A stretch of 64,000 nt of DNA from Nostoc sp. JL33 (GTDB taxonomy: Bacteria > Cyanobacteriota > Cyanobacteriia > Cyanobacteriales > Nostocaceae): NCBI RefSeq assembly GCF_017114985.1, contig NZ_JABXKP010000080.1:50883-114882 (forward strand). Direction: 5' to 3'. Under the pieces are notes generated by a model. The model was not told where the DNA came from. It ran no database searches and saw nothing but the letters and a program-made list of their open reading frames with translations. The translations under genes were made by a program, and so were the position numbers. The stretch's first letter is position 1. Each line of letters starts with the position of its first letter. This document shows positions 17,214 through 26,214 of this stretch, piece by piece.

Positions 17214-19013
17214 TTACCTTTCGTTTTGAAGAACCATTGTGTCTGCTGCACCCAGTTGCAGGGCATAGAGGTTGGCATAGACACCTTGCTGATTGATCAG
17301 TTCGGTGTGAGTACCCTGCTCTACAATTTCTCCCTGCTGAATCACTAATACCTGATCTGCCTGAGTAACTGTACTGAGGCGGTGGGCAATTACGAAACTG
17401 GTACGACCTTGCAGCAAGCGGGCGATCGCAGTTTGTACTAACGCTTCTGTGCGGGTATCAATGCTGCTAGTGGCTTCATCAAGAATCAGAATCCGGGGAT
17501 TAATCAACACCGCACGGGCAATACTGATCAGTTGTCGCTGTCCCTGGCTCAGGGGAGCGCCCCGTTCACCCAATTGAGTTGTATAGCCCTGTGGCAGTGA
17601 GGTAATAAACTCATGCACATTTGCCATCTGTGCAGCCGCTTCGATATCAGCTTGGGTGGCATAGGAAGCGCCAAAGGCAATGTTTTCAGCGACGGTGCCA
17701 CTAAATAGAATATTGTCTTGCAGGACGATGCCAATTTGACGCCGCAGACTTGCTTGAGTAACACTACGCACATCAATATCATCAATTTTCACTGCACCGC
17801 CAGATACATCGTAGAAGCGCAAAATCAAGTTAATAATCGTACTTTTTCCCGAACCGGTCGGCCCTACTAACGCAACCATCTGCCCTGGATAGGCGTGCAA
17901 ATTCACTCCTTTGAGAACCAGTTGCTCTGGGTTGTAACCAAACTTGACATTTGAGAATGTCACCTCACCCTGAACGGGCGGCATTTCTGTGGCATCGGGT
18001 GCGTCATTGAGCTGTGACGGTTCATCTAGCAATAGAAAGATTCGCTCTAATCCGGCGAATGCAGATTGAGCTTGGGTATAAAACTGGCTAAGAATCTGGA
18101 TCGGGCGGAAGAACTGCTGGACGTAAAGTAAAAAGGCTGTCACCACACCCACTGTTGCAGATCCCGTGACTGCGAGATAGCCACCATAGGCCAGCACGCC
18201 TGCGGTTGCTAGTGTGTTGAGAAAATCGATGGAGGGCAGAAAAGCTGAAGTAATTAGCACAGCCTCAACGTTAGCATCTCTATTGGCGGCGTTAAGAATG
18301 TCGAATTCTGCGATGTTCATCTGTACACGATTAAATGCCTGTGCTTCTCGCACGCTGCCAATATCTTCTTCTAACTTGGCGGAAAGCTGCCCAATCGTCT
18401 GCCGGGTAACGCGAAACCTGGCTCTTGCCCAACGTGCAAATAAGCTTGTGGTAAAAATCATCAGTGGCACAACCAGATTGCTCAACAAACCGAGTTGCAG
18501 GTTGATTGAGAGCATCGCAATGATTATGCCGACCAAACTGAAAGTGTTGCCCAGCATTTGGGCGATCGTCAGTCCAAATGCCTGATTTACAGTATTAACA
18601 TCATTCAGCAAGCGGCTCATTAAATCGCCTGCTTCGCTGCGATCAAAAAAGCTAAGTGGCAGACTTTGGATTTTAGTGAAAATGTCTTGCCTCAGTTGAG
18701 CCAGCAATCGCTGCATAATCCAGCCGACTCGAAGAATTTGACCCCGGATTGCCAAAACACCAAGTCCATAGTTCAGCCCTAATAGCCCTAATAACAGCAG
18801 TAGTCCTTGCAAATTACCTTGTGCAATTAGGTGATCAATCGACCAGCCGATAAAGAATGGGCCAATTGCCTGGGTTATAGCACCAGTTAATACTAGTGTC
18901 AGGGCGATGGGAATTTCTTTGCGATACAGTAGCACGTATTGCAAAAAGCGCCGCAGGGTGGAAGGTTGCTGACTCGTCTGCTCAGATGCAACAAGGGGAA
19001 CTGTGCCTCTCAT
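17214..19013 (-). CDS. ABC exporter half-transporter with degenerate signature (LSQGQ)
   Basis: The 599-residue protein has six membrane helices (residues about 20-320) and one ATP-binding domain with GPTGSGKST, ILILDEATSSID and FVIAHRLST. Walker B glutamate and switch histidine are intact, but the signature reads LSQGQ instead of LSGGQ. This matches the TM288-type partner of heterodimeric exporters. The gene for the complementary half lies 82 bases upstream on the same strand. The pair would form one pump for lipids, drugs or peptides; the substrate is unknown. Several HIP1 octamers occur in the gene. Confidence 0.9.
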   Translation of the reverse strand: MRGTVPLVASEQTSQQPSTLRRFLQYVLLYRKEIPIALTLVLTGAITQAIGPFFIGWSIDHLIAQGNLQGLLLLLGLLGLNYGLGVLAIRGQILRVGWIMQRLLAQLRQDIFTKIQSLPLSFFDRSEAGDLMSRLLNDVNTVNQAFGLTIAQMLGNTFSLVGIIIAMLSINLQLGLLSNLVVPLMIFTTSLFARWARARFRVTRQTIGQLSAKLEEDIGSVREAQAFNRVQMNIAEFDILNAANRDANVEAVLITSAFLPSIDFLNTLATAGVLAYGGYLAVTGSATVGVVTAFLLYVQQFFRPIQILSQFYTQAQSAFAGLERIFLLLDEPSQLNDAPDATEMPPVQGEVTFSNVKFGYNPEQLVLKGVNLHAYPGQMVALVGPTGSGKSTIINLILRFYDVSGGAVKIDDIDVRSVTQASLRRQIGIVLQDNILFSGTVAENIAFGASYATQADIEAAAQMANVHEFITSLPQGYTTQLGERGAPLSQGQRQLISIARAVLINPRILILDEATSSIDTRTEALVQTAIARLLQGRTSFVIAHRLSTVTQADQVLVIQQGEIVEQGTHTELINQQGVYANLYALQLGAADTMVLQNER

Positions 19014-19095
19014 AAAAATTTTGGATTTTAGATTTGGGATTTTAGATTAAAAGTCTTTATTACAAGGCTGTGATCAAAATTTCCAGCTAGAGTAA

Positions 19096-20889
19096 TTATG
19101 CTAACTTGGAATCATTTTTTTGCTTCGGCTTTACCTGAGATTCCAAAATCACACCGTAGAGTGGGCTGGTTTGCATCAATTCCTCGTGAGTGCCTTGTGC
19201 CACCAATCGTCCTTTATCCATGAGAAAAATCCGATCGGCATTCTTGACGGTGCTAATGCGTTGAGCTACTACAAAGGTTGTACAAGCTTTTTGGCGCATT
19301 AAGTCATCTAGTTCGGCTTGAATCTGGGCAGCAGTTTTGGCATCCACAGCCGAGGTACTATCGTCCAAAATCAGAATGCTGTAATCGGTCAGTAAGGTAC
19401 GAGCGATCGCAATTCGTTGTTTTTGTCCACCAGACAAGCCCACGCCCCGTTCACCAACAATCGTCTCGTAGCCATCGGGCAGACTGCTAATAAAATCGTG
19501 CATTTGTGCAGTTTTTGCAACCTCAATCACCTGTTTTAGAGTTGCATTGGGTTTTGCATAGGCAATATTTTCGCGGATTGTGCCGGAGAAGAGGGTGGTT
19601 TCCTGAAATACAATGCCAATATGCGACCTGAGGCTTTTGAGCGTGAAACTTCGGACATCTCGTCCGTCAATGCGAACCTCTCCCCCTGTAACATCGTAAA
19701 AGCGGGGAATTAAGTTCATAATTGTGCTTTTCCCGGAACCAGTCATCCCGAGAACGGCGATCAGTTCGTTGGGTTTGGTTTCAAAGGAAACTTCTTTGAG
19801 AGTTTCGCTTGTCGCTCCTGGATACCGAAAGGAAACATTTTCAAAGGTAATTCTACCACCGCAGGTTTCAAATGGAACAGCACCGGGGCGATCGCGAATT
19901 TCTACCTCCGCATCTACAACTTCGTAGACTCGTTCGGCGGAAGCAGCTGATTGAGCGATCGCAGGTGCAGCAAATCCAATCAACAAAATAGGTTGGAGAA
20001 TCAACGCTAGGTAGGAGTTAAACGCCACCAGTTCGCCAATGGAGAACCTATGCCCAATCACCTGCGCTCCCCCGTATGCGAAAACTGCCAGTGTTACCAA
20101 ATTACTCAGCAAAAATATCAACGGGAAGGTATTACGGATGGCGCTAATTGTCTTCATGTTTGCCTTGATTAGGCCATCATTCATCGTCGTGTAACGCGAC
20201 CTTTCAGTTGACTCGCGCACAAACGCTTTCACTACCCGTATTCCTAGCAAGTTCTCTTGCAATACAGCATTCAGTCCGCTCAGTTGCTCTTGTACTTGCC
20301 GAAAATGTTTGTTATTCCGAGTGATAAATTGTGCCATCAACCATGCATTTAGCGGCACTGCCGTTAGTGTAATCAGTGCTAATTTCCAGTTCATCACCAG
20401 CAAAATCACCGAAACACATACCAATGTCACAACTCCACCAATTACCTGAATTAAGCTGGTACCAACAAAGGTACGGATCTGCTCAATGTCGCTGGTGACA
20501 CGGGTTAGTAGTTGGGAAGTCTGCGCCTGGTCATGAAAGCTGAAACTGAGATTTTGAATCTTGCTGAAAATTTTGTTTCGCAGGTCATAAGCAACACCCT
20601 GAGACGCTGCTTCTGCTAGATAGCTTTGTCCAAAGTTAAATACACCACGAGCGATCGCCGCGACTACCATCCAGGCGGCGCTGTATAGCACAACTTGGAG
20701 GTTTTTTTGTGTGATACCTTCATCAATTCCCCACCGAAATAGTTGCGGCGTAAGTGCGTTGGCGATCGTCAACAGCAACAGGCTGGCTAAGGCTCCCAGC
20801 GAAGTCCATCGGTAAGTGCTTAAACTCTTAAGCACGCGCTGGGTTGACTGTATCGACGAAGTTTCCTGGAGTTCTGGTTGCTGAACCAA
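19096..20889 (-). CDS. ABC exporter half-transporter with degenerate catalytic site
   Basis: The 597-residue protein has six membrane helices and one ATP-binding domain with GMTGSGKST and a normal LSGGQ signature. The Walker B region is ILILDDSTSAVD, with aspartate at the catalytic glutamate position, and the switch histidine is glutamine (VAQRIST). These are the losses seen in the inactive-site half of heterodimeric exporters. Together with the downstream partner's LSQGQ, all changes fall on the same composite ATP site. The only start at the N-terminus is TTG at 20889. It is divergent from the EgtD-like methyltransferase gene. Confidence 0.9.
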   Translation of the reverse strand: MVQQPELQETSSIQSTQRVLKSLSTYRWTSLGALASLLLLTIANALTPQLFRWGIDEGITQKNLQVVLYSAAWMVVAAIARGVFNFGQSYLAEAASQGVAYDLRNKIFSKIQNLSFSFHDQAQTSQLLTRVTSDIEQIRTFVGTSLIQVIGGVVTLVCVSVILLVMNWKLALITLTAVPLNAWLMAQFITRNNKHFRQVQEQLSGLNAVLQENLLGIRVVKAFVRESTERSRYTTMNDGLIKANMKTISAIRNTFPLIFLLSNLVTLAVFAYGGAQVIGHRFSIGELVAFNSYLALILQPILLIGFAAPAIAQSAASAERVYEVVDAEVEIRDRPGAVPFETCGGRITFENVSFRYPGATSETLKEVSFETKPNELIAVLGMTGSGKSTIMNLIPRFYDVTGGEVRIDGRDVRSFTLKSLRSHIGIVFQETTLFSGTIRENIAYAKPNATLKQVIEVAKTAQMHDFISSLPDGYETIVGERGVGLSGGQKQRIAIARTLLTDYSILILDDSTSAVDAKTAAQIQAELDDLMRQKACTTFVVAQRISTVKNADRIFLMDKGRLVAQGTHEELMQTSPLYGVILESQVKPKQKNDSKLA

Positions 20890-21103
20890 TGGTATTTACC
20901 CCTGTATCTTTGGAAAATTATCTCGTACTTTGATTGTATAAAACCAATGGGCCAGTTGAGAGTGGGGAATATGGGATGGAGAGCAACTTTCCTATTTATG
21001 GGGCAAATTCCGAGTTTTGGGACATTGGCATGGGAGAATACCTTTTTGGCAAGCATTGCGGCTAATCCATTTCAAGACCTAAGAAAACCAAACAACAAGT
21101 ATA

Positions 21104-22165
21104 ATGGCTGAAAATTTTCATAGCAATTCCCAACTTCCCTCGGATATCTCAACTGCTATTAGTCGCACAGCAAAGCCAAGTTCTGAGTTTTACTCTATTT
21201 TTTCTGAAGAAGAAGTTTTAGGGATAATTCATGCATTAGAAGTCAGACGAGAAATACCTCTAAAGTATTCTTATAAAGGGAGAGGCGCAAAAATATGGGA
21301 TGATTTTTATCGAAAATACATTATTCCTAGATGGTATCGAACATCAAATGTAGAAATTGACCTTTTAAAGGACAACTTTAAATATTTTAATGGCAATATT
21401 AAAAGTGGCGAAAAAGTCAATATTATAGACGTTGGTGCCGGAAATTCATATCCAGTTAAAAATTTTATTCTCAGACTTAACAAATTAGATAAAGTTAATA
21501 AATATATTGCTTTAGATATTAGCGATGAATTACTTCATTTATCCAGAAGTAATTTTAAAAAATGGTTTCCTCTAATCGAGTTTATAAGTTCCACAATTGA
21601 TATAGAAAATAGTTGTATACCCAAAATTTTATTCCAGAATCAAGCTAGTCTTGAAATTGACGACACAGCAAAAATATTTTTCCACTTAGGAGTTACGATT
21701 GGTAATCATCAAAATAGAGATGGGGTACTCAAAAACTTTAGAGATAGCATGGGAAAAAATGATTTTCTAGTGTTCACTAACGAAACTGGCTCTAACTCTA
21801 AATGGGATGGAAAAGTTAGAGGTGGCTGCAAGTATCATGTAGAAGAAGTATATGGATGGGTTAAAAACAAGATTGGAATTAAATCTGAAGATTGTGAATT
21901 GGTGAGAAAGTATGATTTAAAAACAGATAGTATAGTTGCTAATATGAAACTTCGTCATAATTACACTATAAATTTCAGTCGGATGGGGATAGATAAAAAG
22001 ATTGAAATCTCTGAAGGTGAAGAGATTACTATTTGGCGACATCATAAGTATGAAATGCCTAAACTTTTGCAAGAAATAGAACGTTCTGGATTACAACTTA
22101 TTCACTATAGTACTGACAAATATAAATCACATATTATGGTGATTTGTAAAGTTGCCAGTAACTAA
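21104..22165 (+). CDS. EgtD-like histidine-specific methyltransferase family protein
   Basis: The 353-residue protein carries SAM-methylase motifs VNIIDVGAGNSYPVKN near residue 107, KYIALDISDELL near 137, and FFHLGVTIGNHQNRDGVL near 203. This arrangement, with a C-terminal domain of about 100 residues, is that of the EgtD/Methyltransf_33 family, which N-methylates the alpha-amino group of histidine or related amino acids in ergothioneine and ergot-type pathways. Low GC content sets it apart from its neighbours and suggests transfer. No EgtB-like sulfoxide synthase gene is nearby. The divergent ABC exporter might export its product, but that is inference. Confidence 0.75.
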   Translation: MAENFHSNSQLPSDISTAISRTAKPSSEFYSIFSEEEVLGIIHALEVRREIPLKYSYKGRGAKIWDDFYRKYIIPRWYRTSNVEIDLLKDNFKYFNGNIKSGEKVNIIDVGAGNSYPVKNFILRLNKLDKVNKYIALDISDELLHLSRSNFKKWFPLIEFISSTIDIENSCIPKILFQNQASLEIDDTAKIFFHLGVTIGNHQNRDGVLKNFRDSMGKNDFLVFTNETGSNSKWDGKVRGGCKYHVEEVYGWVKNKIGIKSEDCELVRKYDLKTDSIVANMKLRHNYTINFSRMGIDKKIEISEGEEITIWRHHKYEMPKLLQEIERSGLQLIHYSTDKYKSHIMVICKVASN

Positions 22166-22261
22166 GTAATTGGACTTTGGACAAGTTCCACAGGGAGCAT
22201 CCCAAATGTGTAAAAACATAATTTTTCGGCAGAGAGGCGGAATCACTCAGCGCTTGACCAA

Positions 22262-22503
22262 ATAATTATTAATTCATAATTCATAATTCATAAATTTTAT
22301 GGGTTCAGAGCAACCACTTATAGTGTACTGCTGCGGAGTCCAAGCTACGCCTAGCGTCTGTCTGCGACACGCTATTCGCGTTCGTGAGTCCGCGTACTCC
22401 TGCGGAGGACAAGATACGCTTTTAGCGTCTGTCTGCGACACGCTATTCGCGTTCGTAGAGAGCGTCTTGCAATTATGAATTAGTAATTATTAATTATGAA
22501 TTA
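22262..22503. repeat. Composite non-autonomous repeat element
   Basis: ATTCATAATT-type repeats on the left (22267-22296) and ATTATGAATT-type repeats on the right (22470-22503) are inverted relative to each other. Between them, GCGTCTGTCTGCGACACGCT followed by ATTCGCGTTCGT occurs twice in direct orientation. The arrangement looks like a non-autonomous mobile element; there is no coding sequence. Confidence 0.6.
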
Positions 22504-22550
22504 GATTGACGATTCATTAATTTTTTGAGCATTTGCTCCCATCTGTGCGC

Positions 22551-22757
22551 TCAGTGGCGGGTAGTTCCCGCAGGTGCCTTCGGTTGTGTGGGGGTTGGCT
22601 TTTGTTTGGTTTTGGGTGGAATAACATATGCTACTGCACCAAGCCCAGCCATTCCACCGCCTATGATATACATAATATTTTTAGTGAAGTATTGGGAGCC
22701 AATGTATCCAAATGTGATTGCTGTCACTGTTGTGACGATCATTTGAGGTAGTTTCAT
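22551..22757 (-). CDS. Hypothetical small membrane protein
   Basis: The 68-residue product has two hydrophobic segments, MIVTTVTAITFGYIGSQYF and MYIIGGGMAGLGAVAYVIP, followed by a Lys/Pro-rich tail. This is sensible membrane-protein composition, whereas the two plus-strand ORFs over the same bases give cysteine-rich nonsense. No clear ribosome-binding site precedes the ATG at 22757. No family is recognised. The upstream neighbour on this strand is another small membrane protein. Confidence 0.5.
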   Translation of the reverse strand: MKLPQMIVTTVTAITFGYIGSQYFTKNIMYIIGGGMAGLGAVAYVIPPKTKQKPTPTQPKAPAGTTRH

Positions 22758-22821
22758 AATTTAAAATACTGTTGTTTGTTTAATGAATAAAGGAGTGATT
22801 CCTGCTCTCTGGCAATTGGTA

Positions 22822-23199
22822 CTATTCATTAATTTGTCGCTGAGGCTTTTCACCGAATGAGGCACTAGCAACAAAGCTAAATAAACCAACTAGCATCCAG
22901 CCCAAGCAGATATGCTTTCGTATCTGCCATTCATGCTGCTTACTGAGGGTAACTGATGAGAGATTCGTCTCAATAATTTCTAACCCCCAACATGAAAGCG
23001 TGCCTATCCCAAACAAGCAACTACTCGCAATAGAGGCAATCGCGATTGTGTTTAGAATCCGAACAGTAAAACTCGGATTTCTCACAACAGGCTTTTGCTG
23101 GCGGCGATTACGGAGCAGGGCTAATTCGTCTGTGCCTAGACGCTTTAGATGCTCTTGTTGAATCATCAGAGGGTAAGCAATTTGTTGATTATTAGTCAT
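22822..23199 (-). CDS. Hypothetical two-helix membrane protein
   Basis: The 125-residue product has an N-terminal soluble part rich in Gln and Arg (EHLKRLGTDELALLRNRRQQ). Two hydrophobic segments follow, near residues 47-75 (ILNTIAIASIASSCLFGIG) and 97-115 (ICLGWMLVGLFSFVASASF). It is likely an integral membrane protein of unknown role. The ATG at 23199 has no strong ribosome-binding site. It may be co-transcribed with the small membrane gene downstream. Confidence 0.5.
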   Translation of the reverse strand: MTNNQQIAYPLMIQQEHLKRLGTDELALLRNRRQQKPVVRNPSFTVRILNTIAIASIASSCLFGIGTLSCWGLEIIETNLSSVTLSKQHEWQIRKHICLGWMLVGLFSFVASASFGEKPQRQINE

Positions 23200-23277
23200 T
23201 TGTTGTCACCAGCATGTAGTTTTAATAGCATTGACCGAGATTCTATGTCAACCGAGAGATTTCCACTTCAATCCACC

Positions 23278-23412
23278 TACGCTTGTGCGATCGCAAGACA
23301 CATCAAAACTGCAATATTCCCAGAAACGGATCTGACAGCGATCGCAAGCGTGTCGATTAACAAGTTTCTTGCAAAAATGGCATCAGGTCAAAATAAGCCA
23401 ATAGTTTTTTAA
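23278..23412 (+). pseudogene. DinB/UmuC-type DNA polymerase fragment
   Basis: The plus strand encodes YACAIARHIKTAIFPETDLT, then VSINKFLAKMASGQNKP, before a stop at 23410. This is the palm segment of Y-family polymerases, where the usual text is similar to GVSxNKFLAKxASxxNKP. The acidic catalytic motifs before it and the finger and little-finger domains after it are absent. It is a 45-codon remnant of a lost translesion polymerase gene. It cannot be functional. Confidence 0.75.
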
Positions 23413-23490
23413 GCGAATCTGTTAATACTATAGAAACCCCTATTGCACCGACAATTTGAACTATCATTACTAAATTTACTACAAAAGAGT

Positions 23491-23525
23491 GAGTCAGGGC
23501 GCAGCTGACGGCTGCGCCCTGACTC
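23491..23525. repeat. Strong hairpin with 15-bp perfect arms
   Basis: GAGTCAGGGCGCAGC at 23491-23505 pairs exactly with 23511-23525 across a 5-base loop. It sits at the truncated end of the PRC-barrel remnant and may be the element that broke it. Confidence 0.8.
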
Positions 23526-23673
23526 GCGCTCCTTGGTCGTCTACTACAGCATCATTTACTGTGCCAATCTTCTCATCAGTCCCTGGACATACACACCCAT
23601 TCCTTTGATGTCGTTACCTTCAATAGTATTACGGTAGTCTGTATCAAATTCACTTATTTTCTGGACTGGCATT
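23526..23673 (-). pseudogene. PRC-barrel protein, N-terminal remnant with frameshift
   Basis: Minus-strand translation from the ATG at 23673 gives MPVQKISEFDTDYRNTIEGN, then DIKGMGVYVQG. After a one-base shift it continues TDEKIGTVNDAVVDDQG. This is the N-terminus of the cyanobacterial stress proteins with a PRC-barrel domain. Translation stops at the hairpin at 23491-23525, so both a frameshift and a truncation are present. Confidence 0.65.
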
Positions 23674-24300
23674 ATTTTATTGCTTAAAATATTGCTGTAT
23701 CTTTTTTATAAATTATACAATTTAGTTTATATAAATCTTCTGTCCAAGGATTGAGTTCAATCCTCTTGATATTTAATCAATAGAAGTAATTAAATATAGT
23801 TTGATCACCCGAAAGTATGATGCAAAATGTTATTTTAGTATTAATGTATTACTGGTGATTAAATTTAATCTAACTAAATACTTATAACTTTTGTGACTAG
23901 CTTCTCGCATTTATGTAACTAGTTGCTAGCATTTAGCTAACTACGTGCTATCAGCAAATATCATGTCTAAAGTTTGCTAAATCGATACATACCATCAAAT
24001 CTAGCTAGTTAAATATCTTTATTAATACCTTACACTTAAATCAAATATCCTCAGATTGTTAAAAATTTATTGCCTGAAGTCGTAATACTTGTTCTATCAC
24101 TCTTGTTGAAGACGAAATTTATTCCAAAAGATTGATGAAAAGTAAATCTAAAAATGCCTAAATATTATTAAAGTCCTAACAAATTTGCAAACAAATATTT
24201 ACCAGTGCCGCTAAGGAGTAATAAGGAGAAATAATGGACTTAAACATCGGCGTGCTATAGGCGTATTTAGTAAACTTTAAAACTGCTCTCATTGCAGAAA
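23674..24300. other. AT-rich region without genes
   Basis: No coding frame is visible on either strand. The sequence is AT-rich with short repeated words such as CTAGTTGCTAGC-like motifs near 23905-23955. It includes the promoter and leader of the CAAD-protein gene. Confidence 0.45.
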
Positions 24301-24314
24301 ATCAGGAGATAATT

Positions 24315-24701
24315 ATGGATACAGAATTACAGCAACAGCAGTATGTCGATGCTGCCTCCCAAAGCCAGATAGAAGAACTTAAAGGTTCAGAGTCTGGAAA
24401 CCTGGCTATGTTACCACCTTCCTCGGTAAATGAAGAACAATCGCAAACAATTGGTAGACAGATTTCTATATTTTGGGCAAAAATACCTGAGTACATAGGT
24501 AGATTCTACCAAGAATACAAACTACCGATTATCAGCTTTGCTTTGCTTGTGATAGCGGTTACGGCACTGAGAATTTTTCTAGCAGTACTCAACGCAATAA
24601 ATGATATTCCACTAGTTTCTCCATTTCTCCAATTAATTGGGCTTGGTTACACAATTTGGTTTACTTTCCGCTATTTGCTCAAAGATTCCACTCGGCAATA
24701 A
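24315..24701 (+). CDS. CAAD-domain membrane protein
   Basis: The 128-residue protein has a polar N-terminus of about 60 residues. The CAAD domain follows, with an amphipathic helix (IPEYIGRFYQEYKLPI) and two membrane helices, FALLVIAVTALRIFLAVLNAI and FLQLIGLGYTIWFTFRYLL. CAAD is the cyanobacterial membrane-anchor domain first seen appended to aminoacyl-tRNA synthetases, and it is related to the CURT1 thylakoid-curvature proteins. A stand-alone CAAD protein probably sits in the thylakoid membrane. AGGAGA lies nine bases before the ATG. It has no clear operon partners. Confidence 0.85.
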   Translation: MDTELQQQQYVDAASQSQIEELKGSESGNLAMLPPSSVNEEQSQTIGRQISIFWAKIPEYIGRFYQEYKLPIISFALLVIAVTALRIFLAVLNAINDIPLVSPFLQLIGLGYTIWFTFRYLLKDSTRQ

Positions 24702-24842
24702 TTAGTAATAAAAATTCGCTGGCTTAAATAAGAAATTCTAGGCAGAGAAGAATTACAGACTTTAAGCTAACTAAAGTATAGTGGCGATCGCAAAAGTTTT
24801 TTCGCCATATATACATGTGTATTTGAACTTTTGGTCAAGTAA

Positions 24843-25022
24843 AAAGCCGAGTTTTACTATCGAGATGCTCAACATCGCCCTATCTGGGTAACACCGCCAC
24901 AAGAGGGCATTCGTGTTCCAGAGGAGGAGGCACAACAATACCGGGACTTTCAAGGATATAATAACCGTCCCACAGGGCGAGACTTGAGGGGTTTGGGTGA
25001 AGCTCCTGTTCCGACAAATTAA
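24843..25022 (+). pseudogene. C-terminal remnant of an unidentified gene
   Basis: The plus strand is open for 59 codons from just after a TAA at 24842, reading KAEFYYRDAQHRPIWVTPPQ and continuing with an acidic stretch to GRDLRGLGEAPVPTN and a TAA at 25022. Composition is protein-like (PPQ, EEEAQQY, GYNNRP), but no start codon lies in frame. I take it as the tail of a decayed gene. The family is not recognised. Confidence 0.45.
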
Positions 25023-25168
25023 TTTTTTAGATATTGTTTAGTTCCCCAGTAAAACATAAGATAAATGCTCACTATACTCAGAGTGCAATCGACGCGATGT
25101 TACAGTTTTAATATTGTTGACAAGTTTTGATAAGTCAACCGATGGGTGAGTTTCAAAAAGTGTATGAA

Positions 25169-25381
25169 TTAAATGTACATCAAACGCGGTCTAGGTTCAG
25201 GAACTGGACGCTTTAAATCTTTAGCTGTTTCAATCCATTCCTGCATAACTAATTCTACATTATGCAGGGCTTCTTGATAAGTATCGCCGTCAGTAGCACA
25301 GCCTGATAACTCTGGCACTTCAGCAATAAAGGCTTGATCTAATTCACTCCAGTAGAGAATAATTTCATAACGAAACATCAT
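25169..25381 (-). CDS. hicB: HicB-type antitoxin
   Basis: The 70-residue protein has the partial RNase-H-like fold of HicB: YEIILYWSELDQAFIAEVPE, then LSGCATDGDTYQEALHNVELVMQEWIE. It neutralises the HicA ribonuclease and normally represses the operon. Its reading frame overlaps the hicA stop by 17 bases, the usual translational coupling. There is no added DNA-binding domain at the C-terminus, so repression may depend on the complex. Confidence 0.88.
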   Translation of the reverse strand: MMFRYEIILYWSELDQAFIAEVPELSGCATDGDTYQEALHNVELVMQEWIETAKDLKRPVPEPRPRLMYI

Positions 25382-25631
25382 TTTTACTTCCTAGCTTATA
25401 CTTGAGAATCACTGCGCGAACTTGTTTAATTTGATAGCTTTTGGCTTTTCCTTTCTTATGTTGCAGGTTCAATATTTCCTCAACATCGGCTTTGATAAAA
25501 ATCCGATGATCGCCACGAATCCGCTCATCAAAGCCTAGTCTATATAAAAGTTGCCATAGTTGGGCGAAAGGGATGTCTGTATCAGAAGTCCCAGAGAGAA
25601 TTTTTTCTAAGATTTTGTCTTGCTGACTCAC
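25365..25631 (-). CDS. hicA: HicA-type mRNA interferase toxin
   Basis: The 88-residue protein contains the double-stranded-RNA-binding-like core of HicA, with LWQLLYRLGFDERIRGDHRI and the catalytic histidine in GDHRIF. HicA cleaves mRNAs when its antitoxin is depleted. The gene precedes and overlaps hicB, the standard toxin-first order. The N-terminus is about 20 residues longer than the shortest HicA proteins. The locus sits at the left edge of the toxin-antitoxin island. Confidence 0.85.
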   Translation of the reverse strand: MSQQDKILEKILSGTSDTDIPFAQLWQLLYRLGFDERIRGDHRIFIKADVEEILNLQHKKGKAKSYQIKQVRAVILKYKLGSKNDVSL

Positions 25632-26214
25632 GTTTTTCTGACTGTCTTAATGTTTGTTTTGACTATCGTGAAGGCGTAAAACCGTGGCGAATTGAAAGTT
25701 GCAATTTAAACGCATAGGCGCTTCTCTACGAGACGCTACGCGAACGCCTTCCCGCAGGCTAGGCACGCAGAGAATTCGCTACGAATTAATAAAATGTTGT
25801 ACTTAGCCTCTAAAGGCAACAGTACGCCTATTAAGGGTTAACATCAGTATAAATAATTAGCAGTTTTACAGCAGTTATTTTAACATTCACCCTGAGCTTA
25901 TTTGCAAAATTGAGTTTATCTTCTCCAAGGCTGAAGACTGGAGAAGTGAACTTGCACAAGCAGCGAGTCTTTATAGCGATTCTTAGATAAATAAAATACA
26001 CCTAACTTCATATAAGCCAAGAACTACAATATAGAGTTCTGCTGACTCCCCAAGAAGCGGGCATATTGAACCCAACTGAGAACCGCTATACCCAAATTTA
26101 CAAGTGATATAAGCAACTACAGAGGGCAAATTGTTAAGATTGCTCATATCATAGGCTGAGGTATAAATCCGTCTCAGTTAATGTTTAATATTGAGTAATA
26201 AATATAACGTAAAT
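25632..26214. other. Intergenic region with dispersed repeats
   Basis: A GC-rich dispersed repeat lies at about 25710-25785 (CGCTTCTCTACGAGACGCTACG and similar). Text near 25650-25800 resembles the repeat debris at 840-1000. The rest is AT-rich leader for the pentapeptide-repeat gene. No gene is seen. Confidence 0.45.

Noticed and set aside
22525..22751. Two plus-strand ORFs over the small membrane gene
   Set aside because: Their translations are rich in Cys and His without structure, whereas the minus frame gives two clean membrane segments.
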